Below, in pieces: positions 1 through 6,899 of a stretch of DNA of 51,825 nt (positions are counted from its first letter, which is position 1; every line of letters starts with the position of its first letter). The translations under genes and the position numbers were made by a program. The notes under the pieces are model-generated. The model was not told where the DNA came from and made no database searches. It saw nothing but the letters and a program-made list of their open reading frames with translations. Source of the DNA: Mixta mediterraneensis (GTDB lineage Bacteria > Pseudomonadota > Gammaproteobacteria > Enterobacterales > Enterobacteriaceae); contig NZ_JACFXY010000019.1 in the NCBI RefSeq assembly GCF_014946725.1, positions 1 through 51,825 of the forward strand, written 5' to 3'.

Positions 1-353
1 GGCCAACAACAGGAGTTGTCACGGATAAAGGCGTACCTCAGTCGGACAGCTTTGCGAAGTACGCCGCGGCTTTTTTTAATATGTCCCGTTCGTCAGTAAC
101 CCGCTTCAGCTCCTTCTGGAGTCGGCGGATCTCGGCCTGAGCATCTGACTGCTCTTTGTTGATGGAAGAGTCCGGCCCGTATTTCTTTATCCAGGCATAA
201 AGACTGTGGGTAGTGATATCGAGACGTTTTGCGACACTGGAAACAGAATGGCCACGATCAACAACCTGTTTGACTGCTTCAATTTTAAACTCTTCAGGAT
301 AACGCTTACTGCTCATGTGCACCTCTCTTTAAGCCATTTTAAATGACTCTGAG
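1..353 (-). mobile_element. IS3-family insertion sequence, end portion (runs off the window start)
   Basis: The piece contains the orfA side of an IS3-family element on the minus strand; orfB would lie beyond position 1. The right boundary is approximate: TraF-like coding sequence resumes at about 370, so the IS terminus lies somewhere between 340 and 368. The insertion has removed the 5' half of the traF-like gene next to it. I could not define the terminal repeat exactly. Confidence 0.7.
38..322 (-). CDS. IS3-family transposase OrfA
   Basis: A 94-residue OrfA with an N-terminal helix-turn-helix (KRYPEEFKIEAVKQVVDRG, then SVAKRLDITTHSLYAWIKKY) followed by a leucine-zipper-like helix (about residues 60-88, ending RDILKKAAAYFA), the standard IS3-group layout. 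OrfA binds the IS ends and regulates transposition. A run of seven T at 71-77 (AAAAAAAG on the coding strand) lies near the 3' end at the place where IS3 elements shift frame by -1 to make the OrfAB transposase, so the catalytic part is expected to continue past the left edge of the window. Family assignment is firm; the exact IS name is not known. Confidence 0.9.
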   Translation of the reverse strand: MHMSSKRYPEEFKIEAVKQVVDRGHSVSSVAKRLDITTHSLYAWIKKYGPDSSINKEQSDAQAEIRRLQKELKRVTDERDILKKAAAYFAKLSD

Positions 354-369
354 ATGTCTGTTAAACCTG

Positions 370-684
370 TGGCGATTCATTTATTTCTACCGGGGGAAAG
401 AGCCGGTGGATGTGCTGATGGGCGTGGTTGTGCGCTCGTTCGTCATGGAGTACGGCATCAATCTTATCTATGTGTCAGTGGATGGCAAAATTGTGCCGGA
501 ACTGCCGGGGTCACGGCCTGACAACGGACAGACGGAGGCTATGCATATTACCCATTACCCCGCGCTTTTTCTGGTGAACCCCCGCACGGAGGCTTATCAG
601 CCGCTGGCGTATGGTTTCCACTCCCAGGAGGATTTAGCCTCACAGTTCCTTCTTGTGGCAACCGATTTTGCACCAGGGTTTTAA
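370..684 (+). pseudogene. 3' remnant of a second, divergent traF-like gene
   Basis: The last roughly 105 codons match the C-terminal thioredoxin-like half of the intact TraF encoded at 31016-31831: both share FYRG, a V(S)xDG segment, FPAL/YPAL followed by LVxP, YQPLA(W/Y)GF, a DLA segment and VATDF at the C-terminus. Identity by eye is moderate, so this is a divergent paralogue rather than a recent duplication. The open frame formally starts at 343 inside or beside IS sequence; the homologous part begins near 370. The signal peptide and N-terminal half are missing, presumably lost on IS3 insertion. It suggests that another F-type transfer segment once lay here. Confidence 0.75.
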
Positions 685-689
685 CCCGC

Positions 690-971
690 TCAGCGCATGT
701 CGGCCTGATGATATACCTCGCTGTCGTTTCGCTTGCCTACGGCGACAACCAGCAGAAGGATTTGATCGTCGATAACCTCATAAACCAGCCTGTAGCCGGA
801 TGAACGCAGTTTAATTTTATACCGGTTAGTTCTTCCGCTCAGTCTGGCCGATGGGATATGCGGGTCATGCAACCGCTCGGCCAGTTTTTTTTTGAACTGC
901 TCACGAATGGTATGACCCAGCTTTTCCCATTCCTTCAGGGCGCGTCTGTCAAATGAAAGTTTATAAGTCAT
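690..971 (-). CDS. relE: RelE/ParE-family toxin of a type II toxin-antitoxin pair
   Basis: A 93-residue basic protein with the RelE fold signature: an N-terminal strand (YKLSFDRRALKEWEKL), a helix rich in Lys/Arg, then SGRTNRYKIKLRSSGYRLVYEV and a C-terminal strand ending VVAVGKRNDSEVY. RelE-type toxins cleave mRNA in the ribosomal A site. It is the second gene of a minus-strand pair and overlaps its antitoxin gene by 11 bases (961-971), typical translational coupling. On this plasmid it would act as an addiction module. StbE/YafQ-like naming is also possible. Confidence 0.88.
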   Translation of the reverse strand: MTYKLSFDRRALKEWEKLGHTIREQFKKKLAERLHDPHIPSARLSGRTNRYKIKLRSSGYRLVYEVIDDQILLLVVAVGKRNDSEVYHQADMR

Positions 972-1212
972 TGAGGTTTACGCTCACGATATCCGGATTT
1001 TCCATGCGTTCGTCTGCAACCGCGTTAAGCTGCGCATCCTCGGCAAGGTCGCGGTAATAAGCATAAAGCTCCGGGGGAACACAGTAAAATGCCGGTTCAT
1101 TACGGTTAAGGATAGCGACGGCATTACCTTCCCCCTCCGCGACGGTGCCCATCGGATTGCGTTTCAGATCGGTGATGCTGGCTGCGATATTTGTCAGGAT
1201 TTGATAAGTCAT
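961..1212 (-). CDS. relB: RelB/StbD (Phd/YefM-like) antitoxin
   Basis: An 83-residue acidic protein directly upstream of the RelE-type toxin. The N-terminal part (TNIAASITDLKRNPMGTV, then AVAILNRNEPAFYCVPPELY) is the Phd/YefM-type DNA-binding and dimerisation region found in StbD/RelB plasmid antitoxins; the acidic C-terminus would wrap and neutralise the toxin. Start ATG at 1212 has GGAGCC just upstream. Two TTA(G/A)TGGTGC repeats at 1252-1261 and 1275-1284 sit in the promoter area and are candidate operators for autoregulation. Confidence 0.85.
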   Translation of the reverse strand: MTYQILTNIAASITDLKRNPMGTVAEGEGNAVAILNRNEPAFYCVPPELYAYYRDLAEDAQLNAVADERMENPDIVSVNLNDL

Positions 1213-1251
1213 GGTGGCTCCTGTTGCGTGATTTGATTCAAGGATAGCTCT

Positions 1252-1284
1252 TTAGTGGTGCTTTTTAAAGTCTTTTAATGGTGC
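1252..1284. promoter_or_regulatory. Candidate operator repeats of the relBE-type operon
   Basis: Two copies of a 10-base motif, TTAGTGGTGC (1252-1261) and TTAATGGTGC (1275-1284), spaced 23 bases apart, lie 40-70 bases upstream of the antitoxin start. Direct repeats at this position are typical of TA autoregulation; the role is inferred. Confidence 0.4.
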
Positions 1285-1347
1285 GATAGACCCTTACTGC
1301 CGCGCTTCGCTTGCCATCCGGCCCGCTGAGCCAGAATAAATTCTGAC

Positions 1348-2158
1348 GGTTCTGTCGCATTAAGGCGGCGTCGGGTAACATGCTGTTTTTTTTAATGATG
1401 TTGCCTGCTCATGCCTCTGATACGAAAAGCCTTCAAACGCCTGCACTATCCCCTCGATGTTATTGCTCAATGCGTTCGCTGGTATCTGGCTTATGCCCTT
1501 AGCCTGCGCAATCTCGAAGAAATGATGGTCGAGCGCGGCATTATTGTTGACCATTCGACGCTTCACCGCTGGGTTATCCGTCTGGTGCCGTTGCTGGATA
1601 AGGCGTTTCGTCGGCATAAGCGCACCGTGGGTCGGCGGTGGCGCATGGACGAAACCTACATCAAAATCAAAGGCCAGTGGAAATATCTGTACCGCGCGGT
1701 AGATACTGCAGGTCAAACCGTCGACTTCCTGCTGACCGCCAGACGCGACGCTGCCGCTGCGTTGCGTTTCTTTCGCAAGGCCATTCGTCATCATGGCGAA
1801 CCCGAGGTAGTGACTATCGATAAAAGTGGCGCCAACACGGCCGCCCTGACCACACTTAACGCCAACAAACCAGAAGAAGAAAGGATGACCATCAGGCAGA
1901 GCAAGTACCTGAACAACCTGGTTGAGCAGGATCACCGGAATATCAAACGACGAATACGGCCGATGCTGGGATTCAAGTCGTTCCGCCGGGCGCAGACGTT
2001 GTTAGCAGGCATCGAGTTGTTACAGATGATACGCAAAGGACAACTTCAGCATCCCGCCGGCGACAGATTGTCACCAGCGGAACAATTTTATTTGTTGGCT
2101 GCCTAAAATATCGGCAGCACAACGTTTGCTGACTCTGCTCTGTTAATGCGACAGAACC
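1348..2158 (+). mobile_element. Complete IS6-family insertion sequence (811 bp)
   Basis: Bounded by perfect 16-bp inverted repeats GGTTCTGTCGCATTAA (1348-1363) and its complement (2143-2158), the IS6/IS26-type end. It encodes one transposase. The eight bases outside the two ends (1340-1347 and 2159-2166) do not match, so there is no target duplication; IS6 elements commonly show this after cointegrate formation or adjacent deletion. It separates the toxin-antitoxin module from the exported-protein cluster. Confidence 0.93.
1411..2106 (+). CDS. IS6-family DDE transposase
   Basis: A 231-residue transposase with the IS6 signature: N-terminal helix-turn-helix region containing VRWYLAYALSLRNLEEMMVERG and VDHSTLHRWV, then the DDE core with DETYIKIKGQWKYLYRAVD (first Asp), TIDKSGAN (second Asp) and VEQDHRNIKRR (Glu). 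Length matches the family (about 235 residues). It lies between the intact terminal repeats, so the element is probably functional. It is clearly not IS26 itself in its N-terminus; I do not name the exact member. Confidence 0.93.
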   Translation: MPLIRKAFKRLHYPLDVIAQCVRWYLAYALSLRNLEEMMVERGIIVDHSTLHRWVIRLVPLLDKAFRRHKRTVGRRWRMDETYIKIKGQWKYLYRAVDTAGQTVDFLLTARRDAAAALRFFRKAIRHHGEPEVVTIDKSGANTAALTTLNANKPEEERMTIRQSKYLNNLVEQDHRNIKRRIRPMLGFKSFRRAQTLLAGIELLQMIRKGQLQHPAGDRLSPAEQFYLLAA

Positions 2159-2233
2159 ATAAAACTACAGTACGGTCAGCCCTGGGATAAAAACTTCTGG
2201 GTCAGGCATGCGATTGAGGTTATCGTTCGATAA
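2159..2233 (+). pseudogene. Possible C-terminal remnant of an unknown gene cut by the IS6 element
   Basis: Immediately after the IS end an open frame of 24 codons reads into a TAA at 2231-2233 and contains QYGQPWDKNFWVRHAIEVIV, which looks like real protein rather than random translation. The 5' part would have been removed by the IS6 insertion or an adjacent deletion. No function can be given; the call rests only on composition and position. Confidence 0.25.
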
Positions 2234-2305
2234 CACATTGTTTATGAAATGAGTATGGGGATATCATCACCAGGATTTTCTGGTCTGACATATAAGGATA
2301 TTGAG

Positions 2306-3031
2306 ATGAAATTACAGGCCCTGTTACTGACCGTTGCCACCACCGGCGTAATGTTTTCTTCCCCGTCGAATGCCCTGAAGGCTCCCGGTTTTCTGACGGC
2401 CCAGTCCTCGCCAGACAGTCTGGCGATACTGCCTCCCCCACCGGCAGAGGATTCCGTTGCCTTCCTGGCTGACAAGGCGCGCTATGAGTCGGGCAGAGTA
2501 TTGCGAAATGATGACAGAGTACGCCTTGCCAGCGAAGATGCTGACTATAAGAACTTTGGCGAGGCGTTTTCAGCAGCTTATGGTATGGACATCTCAGAAA
2601 AACATACGCCGGTGCTGTATCAGTTGCTGGCGCAGGTGCTCCAGGACAGTCACGATTACGCCATGCGCAGTGCCAAAGAGCACTATAAAAGGGTGCGCCC
2701 GTTTGTCATCTATAAGGATGCGACCTGTACGCCTCAAAAAGATAAAAAAATGGCCACAACCGGCTCCTATCCTTCCGGTCACGCTTCCTTTGGCTGGGCC
2801 GTTGCGCTGGTGCTGTCAGAAATCAATCCTCAGCGCGAGACAGAAATACTCCGACGTGGCTATGATTTTGGTGAGAGCCGGGTTGTCTGCGGTGCGCACT
2901 GGCAGAGCGACGTGGATGCCGGGAGGTTGATGGGCGCCGCAGTGGTTGCTGCACTGCACAGCAACCCCGGCTTCACCAGAATGCTGGATGAAGCCAGAGC
3001 GGAGTCAGAAAAACTGAATGGCCGGAAATGA
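2306..3031 (+). CDS. Class A non-specific acid phosphatase (PAP2 superfamily), exported
   Basis: A 241-residue protein using ATG 2306, where AAGGATA sits at the right distance and a signal peptide follows (MKLQALLLTVATTG...SNA). An upstream in-frame ATG at 2249 would bury the signal peptide and is less likely. The PAP2/vanadium-haloperoxidase catalytic signature is complete: K124-x6-R131-P132, PSGH (156-159, catalytic His) and S191-R192...H198...D202. Length and the GSYPSGHAS block match PhoN/PhoC-type bacterial phosphatases, which release phosphate from organic monoesters in the periplasm; the usual Thr after PSGH is Ala. It is the first gene of a cluster of exported proteins (2306-4556). 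Confidence 0.9.
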   Translation: MKLQALLLTVATTGVMFSSPSNALKAPGFLTAQSSPDSLAILPPPPAEDSVAFLADKARYESGRVLRNDDRVRLASEDADYKNFGEAFSAAYGMDISEKHTPVLYQLLAQVLQDSHDYAMRSAKEHYKRVRPFVIYKDATCTPQKDKKMATTGSYPSGHASFGWAVALVLSEINPQRETEILRRGYDFGESRVVCGAHWQSDVDAGRLMGAAVVAALHSNPGFTRMLDEARAESEKLNGRK

Positions 3032-3124
3032 GCGACATATAACGTTCATTTATCTCGGTGGTGATACAACAGGCGCGCCTGTTACAGGTACGACATGCAC
3101 GCACTTCATATAAAAAAGGTAAAG

Positions 3125-3736
3125 ATGAAGTATTCCTGGTTATCAGCTGCACTGCTGACCTCGCTGTTATTATGCGCCGGAGCGTCAGCTAAGCAGTACA
3201 GCACGCTCTCACAGCCCGTCGCGGATGCACCCGTTGTGGTTGAGTTCTTCTCATTTTATTGCGGCCCCTGCTATGCATTCAATGAACAGTACCGGGCCGT
3301 GGAAGCGATAAACCAGGCTCTGCCAGCAGGAGCCGCCGTAACCCGGTATCACGTCAGCGCCATGGGAAAACTCGGCCCCGAACTGAGCGAGGCCTGGGCG
3401 GTTGCTACGATAAAGGGCGTGACTGACCACATCGGGCCTCTGCTGTTTACCGCAGTTCAGCGCGACAGGACCATCAACAGCCCGGATGATATCAAGGCCG
3501 TTTTCAGTAAAGCGGGTATCAGTCCCGGAGAATATGAAAACACGCGTCACAGCGTGATGGTCAGAGCGCTTGTGGACCGTCAGGAAGCCGCCGTCAGCAC
3601 TTTCGGGGTCAGCGGCACACCATCCGTTTATGTGAAAGGTCGTTACCTTATCGATAATGGCGGCGTGAAGGCGACGACACCGGAGGGCTACGCTGCCGCC
3701 TATGCCAGCCTTGTTTCAGCGTTAGTGAGCAAATAA
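3125..3736 (+). CDS. DsbA-like periplasmic thiol:disulfide protein (CGPC)
   Basis: A 203-residue thioredoxin-fold protein. ATG 3125 is preferred over 3095 because it starts a clean signal peptide (YSWLSAALLTSLLLCAGASA) and has purine-rich AAAAAAGG upstream. The active site FFSFYCGPCYAF (C46-G-P-C49) sits after the first strand and the cis-proline loop VSGTPSVYV near residue 165, with an intervening helical domain, as in DsbA. CGPC is the thioredoxin dipeptide rather than the CPHC of chromosomal DsbA, so redox behaviour may differ. Neighbours are other exported proteins; its natural clients may be these or the conjugation proteins rich in cysteine. Confidence 0.85.
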   Translation: MKYSWLSAALLTSLLLCAGASAKQYSTLSQPVADAPVVVEFFSFYCGPCYAFNEQYRAVEAINQALPAGAAVTRYHVSAMGKLGPELSEAWAVATIKGVTDHIGPLLFTAVQRDRTINSPDDIKAVFSKAGISPGEYENTRHSVMVRALVDRQEAAVSTFGVSGTPSVYVKGRYLIDNGGVKATTPEGYAAAYASLVSALVSK

Positions 3737-3905
3737 TCCCTGAGAGCCGGGTTATGCGGGGAGAACGCCGCGCTGTCTGAGCGCCACCGCAGGATATAAG
3801 GTGTCATACATTATTCAGAAAGCTGGCGTGCCGGTTTGCGGCGTGCCTGTGACAACGTTACAGGCGCGTGATGACGATTACTATTAAGCAATGGAGAATC
3901 TGTGA

Positions 3906-4361
3906 ATGAAACACGTTTATTTTTTTACGCCTCTTCTGCTGGCCGCCTCGCTGACGGCGGCAGCAAAGCAGCCGCTTCCGACCCTGCAGGATTTCGCTAC
4001 GGGCAATGATACGAAAGTGATATGGCATAAGCTGACTGATAAAGCAGCCCTGCCAGGATGGGTAAAAAATGGCGGAACGACCGGAGCCTCGTATAACGTC
4101 CGGCTGGATGATGAAAGTTATATCGTGATGTCCGGCTGCAAGCCCCATGACTGCGCAGCAGGATCCATTGCGGTGCTCTGGTCTCCCCGGAAAAAAGAGA
4201 CTCACGCGCTGTACTCCTCACGTGAGGGGAAAGCAGACCATGAATCACTCACCTGGCTTAACCTTGAGGAGGGTGGAATGGCGGATGAAAGAGCGATACT
4301 GTTTGCGAAAATTACAGGCAGTCTTGATAACCACCCAATCTGGTATCACGCAGGGCAATAA
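3906..4361 (+). CDS. ivy: Ivy-family inhibitor of C-type (vertebrate) lysozyme
   Basis: A 151-residue exported protein with signal peptide (MKHVYFFTPLLLAASLTAAA). The hallmark Ivy loop CKPHDC is present at residues 78-83, which plugs the lysozyme active site through its His and is closed by a disulfide. Flanking segments also match Ivy: LPGWVKNGGT, YIVMSGC, IAVLWSP, LTWLNL and ITGSLDNHPIW. Ivy protects the peptidoglycan from host lysozyme in the periplasm. Finding it on a conjugative plasmid beside a phosphatase and DsbA-like protein suggests a host-interaction or envelope-protection cluster; the disulfide could be made by the neighbouring thiol protein. Confidence 0.92.
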   Translation: MKHVYFFTPLLLAASLTAAAKQPLPTLQDFATGNDTKVIWHKLTDKAALPGWVKNGGTTGASYNVRLDDESYIVMSGCKPHDCAAGSIAVLWSPRKKETHALYSSREGKADHESLTWLNLEEGGMADERAILFAKITGSLDNHPIWYHAGQ

Positions 4362-4391
4362 TCACGATGGCTAATCATACTGGAGCATATA

Positions 4392-4556
4392 ATGGGAACT
4401 TCTCTCAGATATGGGATAAAAATGGCGCTGCTTGCCTGCTTACTTTTATCCGGCTGCTCGGCTCCCTACGGCGTGACGCTGGGCGATTTAAAGAGCAGGA
4501 ATGACATCTGTCCGGGCAATACCGCTGCGTCCAGAATATCTGGTCAGTGTCCCTGA
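4392..4556 (+). CDS. Small lipoprotein, function unknown
   Basis: A 54-residue open frame from ATG 4392 to TGA 4554-4556. It carries a clear lipobox: a hydrophobic stretch MALLACLLLSGC with the lipidated cysteine at residue 22, then SAPYGVTLGDLKSRND and two more cysteines. TGGAGCA upstream is an acceptable ribosome binding site. It follows ivy by 30 bases and is probably co-transcribed. No family is recognised; its closeness to tra remnants makes a small exclusion or assembly lipoprotein possible, but that is only a guess. Confidence 0.6.
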   Translation: MGTSLRYGIKMALLACLLLSGCSAPYGVTLGDLKSRNDICPGNTAASRISGQCP

Positions 4557-4670
4557 CAGTCAGACAGGCGCTGGCATCAGGGCTGCCCGATGATGCTATC
4601 GTAGTGTAGTGTGCCTGCGTACTGTTTTGCTTTTTACATTACCCCTAATTCTACAAAAAAATGATGGATG

Positions 4671-4787
4671 CTAACTAACGCTCACCAGCCATCTGCCCAG
4701 ATCTGCAATCAGATGGTGCAATTCGTCGCAGACAGTCCATACAATTAGGGTCAATATCGCAAAAAGCACACATCCGCCGTAACTCAT
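4671..4787 (-). CDS. Hypothetical 38-residue single-span membrane peptide
   Basis: A short minus-strand frame starts at ATG 4787 with AGGAG 8-9 bases upstream and ends at TAG 4671-4673. The product has one hydrophobic span near its N-terminus (VLFAILTLIVWTV) followed by a polar amphipathic tail. The strong ribosome binding site and membrane span support it, but there is no homology I recognise. It lies convergent to the small lipoprotein gene. Confidence 0.4.
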   Translation of the reverse strand: MSYGGCVLFAILTLIVWTVCDELHHLIADLGRWLVSVS

Positions 4788-4920
4788 GGCGCTGGCTCCT
4801 GCAAATATCCTGTGACATTAGAAAAAAAAGTATTGCAGGTACCACAAAGAGTCTAATCGAAATATCGTAACTGGCAATTGTGCAAAGTCACTCCGGGACA
4901 ACACTGGTATGATGCTAATA

Positions 4921-5511
4921 TTACCGGGCTGCGCTGCCCCCACCGTCACGCAGGCGCATGATGGTTTGTCGTGAGGTACCAAATTCGCGGGCAACGGCGC
5001 TGATACTGGCACCCGCTTTTAGGTGTTCAAGAGCCGCCTGACGCTGTTCCTGATTCAGCGCCGGTGGCCGACCAAACCGTTTTCCCGCCGCTCTGGCCCT
5101 TGCAAGGCCGGAATGTGTACGCTCAATCAGCAGGTCTTTTTCAAACTCTGCCACCGCCGAAATAACCTGCATGGTCATCTTTCCGGCCGCACTGGTGAGG
5201 TCAACGCCACCCAGCGCAAGGCAGTGCACGCGAATGCCGGACGCCGCCAGTTGCTCAACTGTCTTCCGCACGTCCATAGCGTCGCGGCCAAGGCGATCAA
5301 GTTTGGTCACTATCAGCACATCGTCATTTTCCATGCGATCAAGTAACCTGGCAAAACCAGGCCGTTCGCTGGCGGCAACCGAACCGCTGATTTGTTCCTC
5401 AATCAGGCGCTGTGGTTTAACGGTAAAACCGGCTGCTTCAATTTCCCTGCGCTGATTTTCCGTTGTCTGTTCAAACGTAGAGACCCGACAGTAAGCAAAC
5501 ACTCGTGACAT
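4921..5511 (-). CDS. Serine recombinase (Tn3-type resolvase/invertase family)
   Basis: A 196-residue small serine recombinase. The N-terminal catalytic domain has FAYCRVST with the nucleophilic Ser11, then QISGSVAASERPGFARLL, VTKLDRLGRD and the conserved AEFEKDLLIERT helix. The C-terminal domain (about residues 140-190) is a helix-turn-helix containing GKRFGRPPALN and ASISAVAREFGTSRQTIMRL. No Tn3 transposase is adjacent, so the likely role is resolution of plasmid multimers. The upstream 5520-5640 region has dyads that fit a res site. It lies divergently from parA, forming a stability region. Confidence 0.9.
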   Translation of the reverse strand: MSRVFAYCRVSTFEQTTENQRREIEAAGFTVKPQRLIEEQISGSVAASERPGFARLLDRMENDDVLIVTKLDRLGRDAMDVRKTVEQLAASGIRVHCLALGGVDLTSAAGKMTMQVISAVAEFEKDLLIERTHSGLARARAAGKRFGRPPALNQEQRQAALEHLKAGASISAVAREFGTSRQTIMRLRDGGGSAAR

Positions 5512-5524
5512 GGCATAATTTTCT

Positions 5525-5625
5525 GTACGAAATGGATGTTCGAATTATAGGGCATGTCCAAAACTAATTTCACTAAATTTTGGACAGATGTTGTAAGTGG
5601 TGTACGAAACCGGTCGGTTTTGTAC
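5525..5625. promoter_or_regulatory. Candidate res site of the serine recombinase
   Basis: Directly upstream of the resolvase start there are several dyads: TGTCCAAAA (5555-5563) with TTTTGGACA (5578-5586), and an imperfect 24-bp palindrome at 5602-5625 with GTACGAAACC and GGTTTTGTAC arms. The half-site GTACGAAA also occurs at 5525-5532. Multiple dyads beside the gene are what resolvase binding subsites look like; it also probably overlaps the resolvase promoter. Confidence 0.5.
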
Positions 5626-5708
5626 ATCCCGCTGAGGTATACATAAATGCAGCCATCTCACTCTATGAGTCAGGACCTGAGTGGGTATGTGTTTATGGAT
5701 TATTATTT

Positions 5709-5748
5709 TGATAAAATGATAAAATGATAAAATGATAAAATGATAAAA
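5709..5748. repeat. Five tandem 8-bp repeats TGATAAAA (candidate centromere/operator)
   Basis: Five exact head-to-tail copies of TGATAAAA occupy 5709-5748, about 70 bases before parA. Short AT-rich iterons upstream of small ParA/RHH operons are bound by the RHH protein and act as partition site and operator. Related copies in the opposite orientation lie downstream of the operon at 6734-6757. Confidence 0.7.
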
Positions 5749-5817
5749 AACTATATTATCAATTTATTTTTTTATGATAGAGTGACCTCATAACTTCCAT
5801 TAGCACTTGAGGTCCCT

Positions 5818-6465
5818 ATGATTACAGTTATAGGTTCAAACAAAGGCGGTGCGTCAAAGAGCACGACCGCTACTAACATTGCGATTGCCTTGGCATTACG
5901 CGGGAAGGATGTTTGCCTTTTGGATGCTGATCTTCAGTCATCAGCGGCAAAGTGGCATGCTTCTCGTGAGGAATCAGACTTGTTACCTCGCATAACCCTT
6001 ATTCAGAAATATGGAAACATCAGCCAAACTTTGCGTCAGCTCGATGCAAAGTTTGATCACGTAATTGTCGATGTGGCTGGCCGCAATAGTCGTGAACTGG
6101 CTAATGCGGGAGCTGTGGCTGATATAATAATTGCTCCACATTTATGCTCACAGTTCGATCTGGACACTTTGGAAGAGCTTGAAAGCCAACTGGAGGCTTG
6201 GCAGGATCTAAATCCTGATTTAAACCTCTATATGTACCAGACACGGGCGACTACTAATCCTGTATTGCGTGGTAAAGAACGTGCAGAATTTCTTGAATAC
6301 CTGAAGGATTTCCCAACCTTACCTCCTCTTAATGCCATTAACTGTGAACGAAAAATCTATCGAGATGTTGTTCCTCTTGGGAAATCTGTTTTGGAGGCAA
6401 CTAACAGAACTGCAATAGAGGAGGTGGAGCAACTTATCGAAGAGGTGTATTCCAAATGGCTTTAA
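5818..6465 (+). CDS. parA: ParA-family partition ATPase (small, type Ib)
   Basis: A 215-residue ATPase without the N-terminal HTH extension of long ParAs. The deviant Walker A motif is KGGASKSTT (residues 9-17), followed by CLLDADLQSSAAKWH and HVIVDVAGR. Such proteins (ParF-like) form nucleotide-dependent gradients on the nucleoid that position plasmid copies. The gene starts at ATG 5818 after TGAGGTCCCT and overlaps the next gene by 10 bases, so the two are translated together. Upstream iterons at 5709-5748 are its likely partition site. Confidence 0.9.
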   Translation: MITVIGSNKGGASKSTTATNIAIALALRGKDVCLLDADLQSSAAKWHASREESDLLPRITLIQKYGNISQTLRQLDAKFDHVIVDVAGRNSRELANAGAVADIIIAPHLCSQFDLDTLEELESQLEAWQDLNPDLNLYMYQTRATTNPVLRGKERAEFLEYLKDFPTLPPLNAINCERKIYRDVVPLGKSVLEATNRTAIEEVEQLIEEVYSKWL

Positions 6466-6731
6466 AACCACGGTCTGCTAAAAAACCATCCGATGCTCAG
6501 GTTGCAGCTCTCGCTGACAAACTGGCTGATAAGCAATATGGGGAGCCTGCGGTCATCGTTAAAACTGAAAAAACAGTACAGCGGAGTCTTGCTCTTCCTC
6601 TCTCGCTTGATCAGGCAATTACCCGAGTGTCAGCAGAAAACAAACTCAGCGGCTCTGGTCCGAAAAACACCAGTGCTGTCATACGAGAGGCTCTAGAGCA
6701 ATATCTGGAACGGCGGAATAGCAATAGTTGA
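6456..6731 (+). CDS. Ribbon-helix-helix centromere-binding partner of ParA
   Basis: A 91-residue basic protein overlapping parA. The N-terminal half is flexible and lysine-rich (ALKPRSAKKPSDAQVAALAD), while the C-terminal half looks like a ribbon-helix-helix fold: VQRSLALPLSLDQAITRVSA followed by NTSAVIREALEQYLER. By position and architecture it is the ParB/ParG-type adaptor that binds the TGATAAA-type repeats, stimulates ParA and represses the operon. The assignment rests on context and fold pattern rather than on a known close relative. Confidence 0.75.
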   Translation: MALKPRSAKKPSDAQVAALADKLADKQYGEPAVIVKTEKTVQRSLALPLSLDQAITRVSAENKLSGSGPKNTSAVIREALEQYLERRNSNS

Positions 6732-6733
6732 TA

Positions 6734-6784
6734 ATTTATCAATTTATCAATTTATCAAAATATTATTAATTTTTTTTGATAAAT
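6734..6784. repeat. TGATAAA-type repeats downstream of the par operon
   Basis: Three tandem ATTTATCA units (6734-6757; complement TGATAAAT) begin right after the RHH gene stop codon, and one forward TGATAAAT lies at 6777-6784. They match the core of the five TGATAAAA iterons upstream of parA but the tandem copies are inverted, so the operon is bracketed by related repeats. Confidence 0.6.
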
Positions 6785-6899
6785 AATGATGCGCTTTCCT
6801 GCCTGATAGTTTTGTTCTTTCTGGCTACACCGTGACTGATCTCTGTCGTAGATATGTTCAAACCCCGGCAAATTCCCGGGGCTAACACCTTAAGGTTAT

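Noticed and set aside
1360..1935. 191-residue minus-strand frame inside the IS6 element
   Set aside because: It is antisense to the intact transposase, has no ribosome binding site and lacks protein-like features.
5709..5748. CRISPR-like array
   Set aside because: The repeats are only 8 bp, contiguous and without spacers; they fit partition iterons.
6850..6890. CCCCGG/CCGGGG hairpin as a terminator
   Set aside because: The stem is short and there is no T run on either side, so I do not call it.
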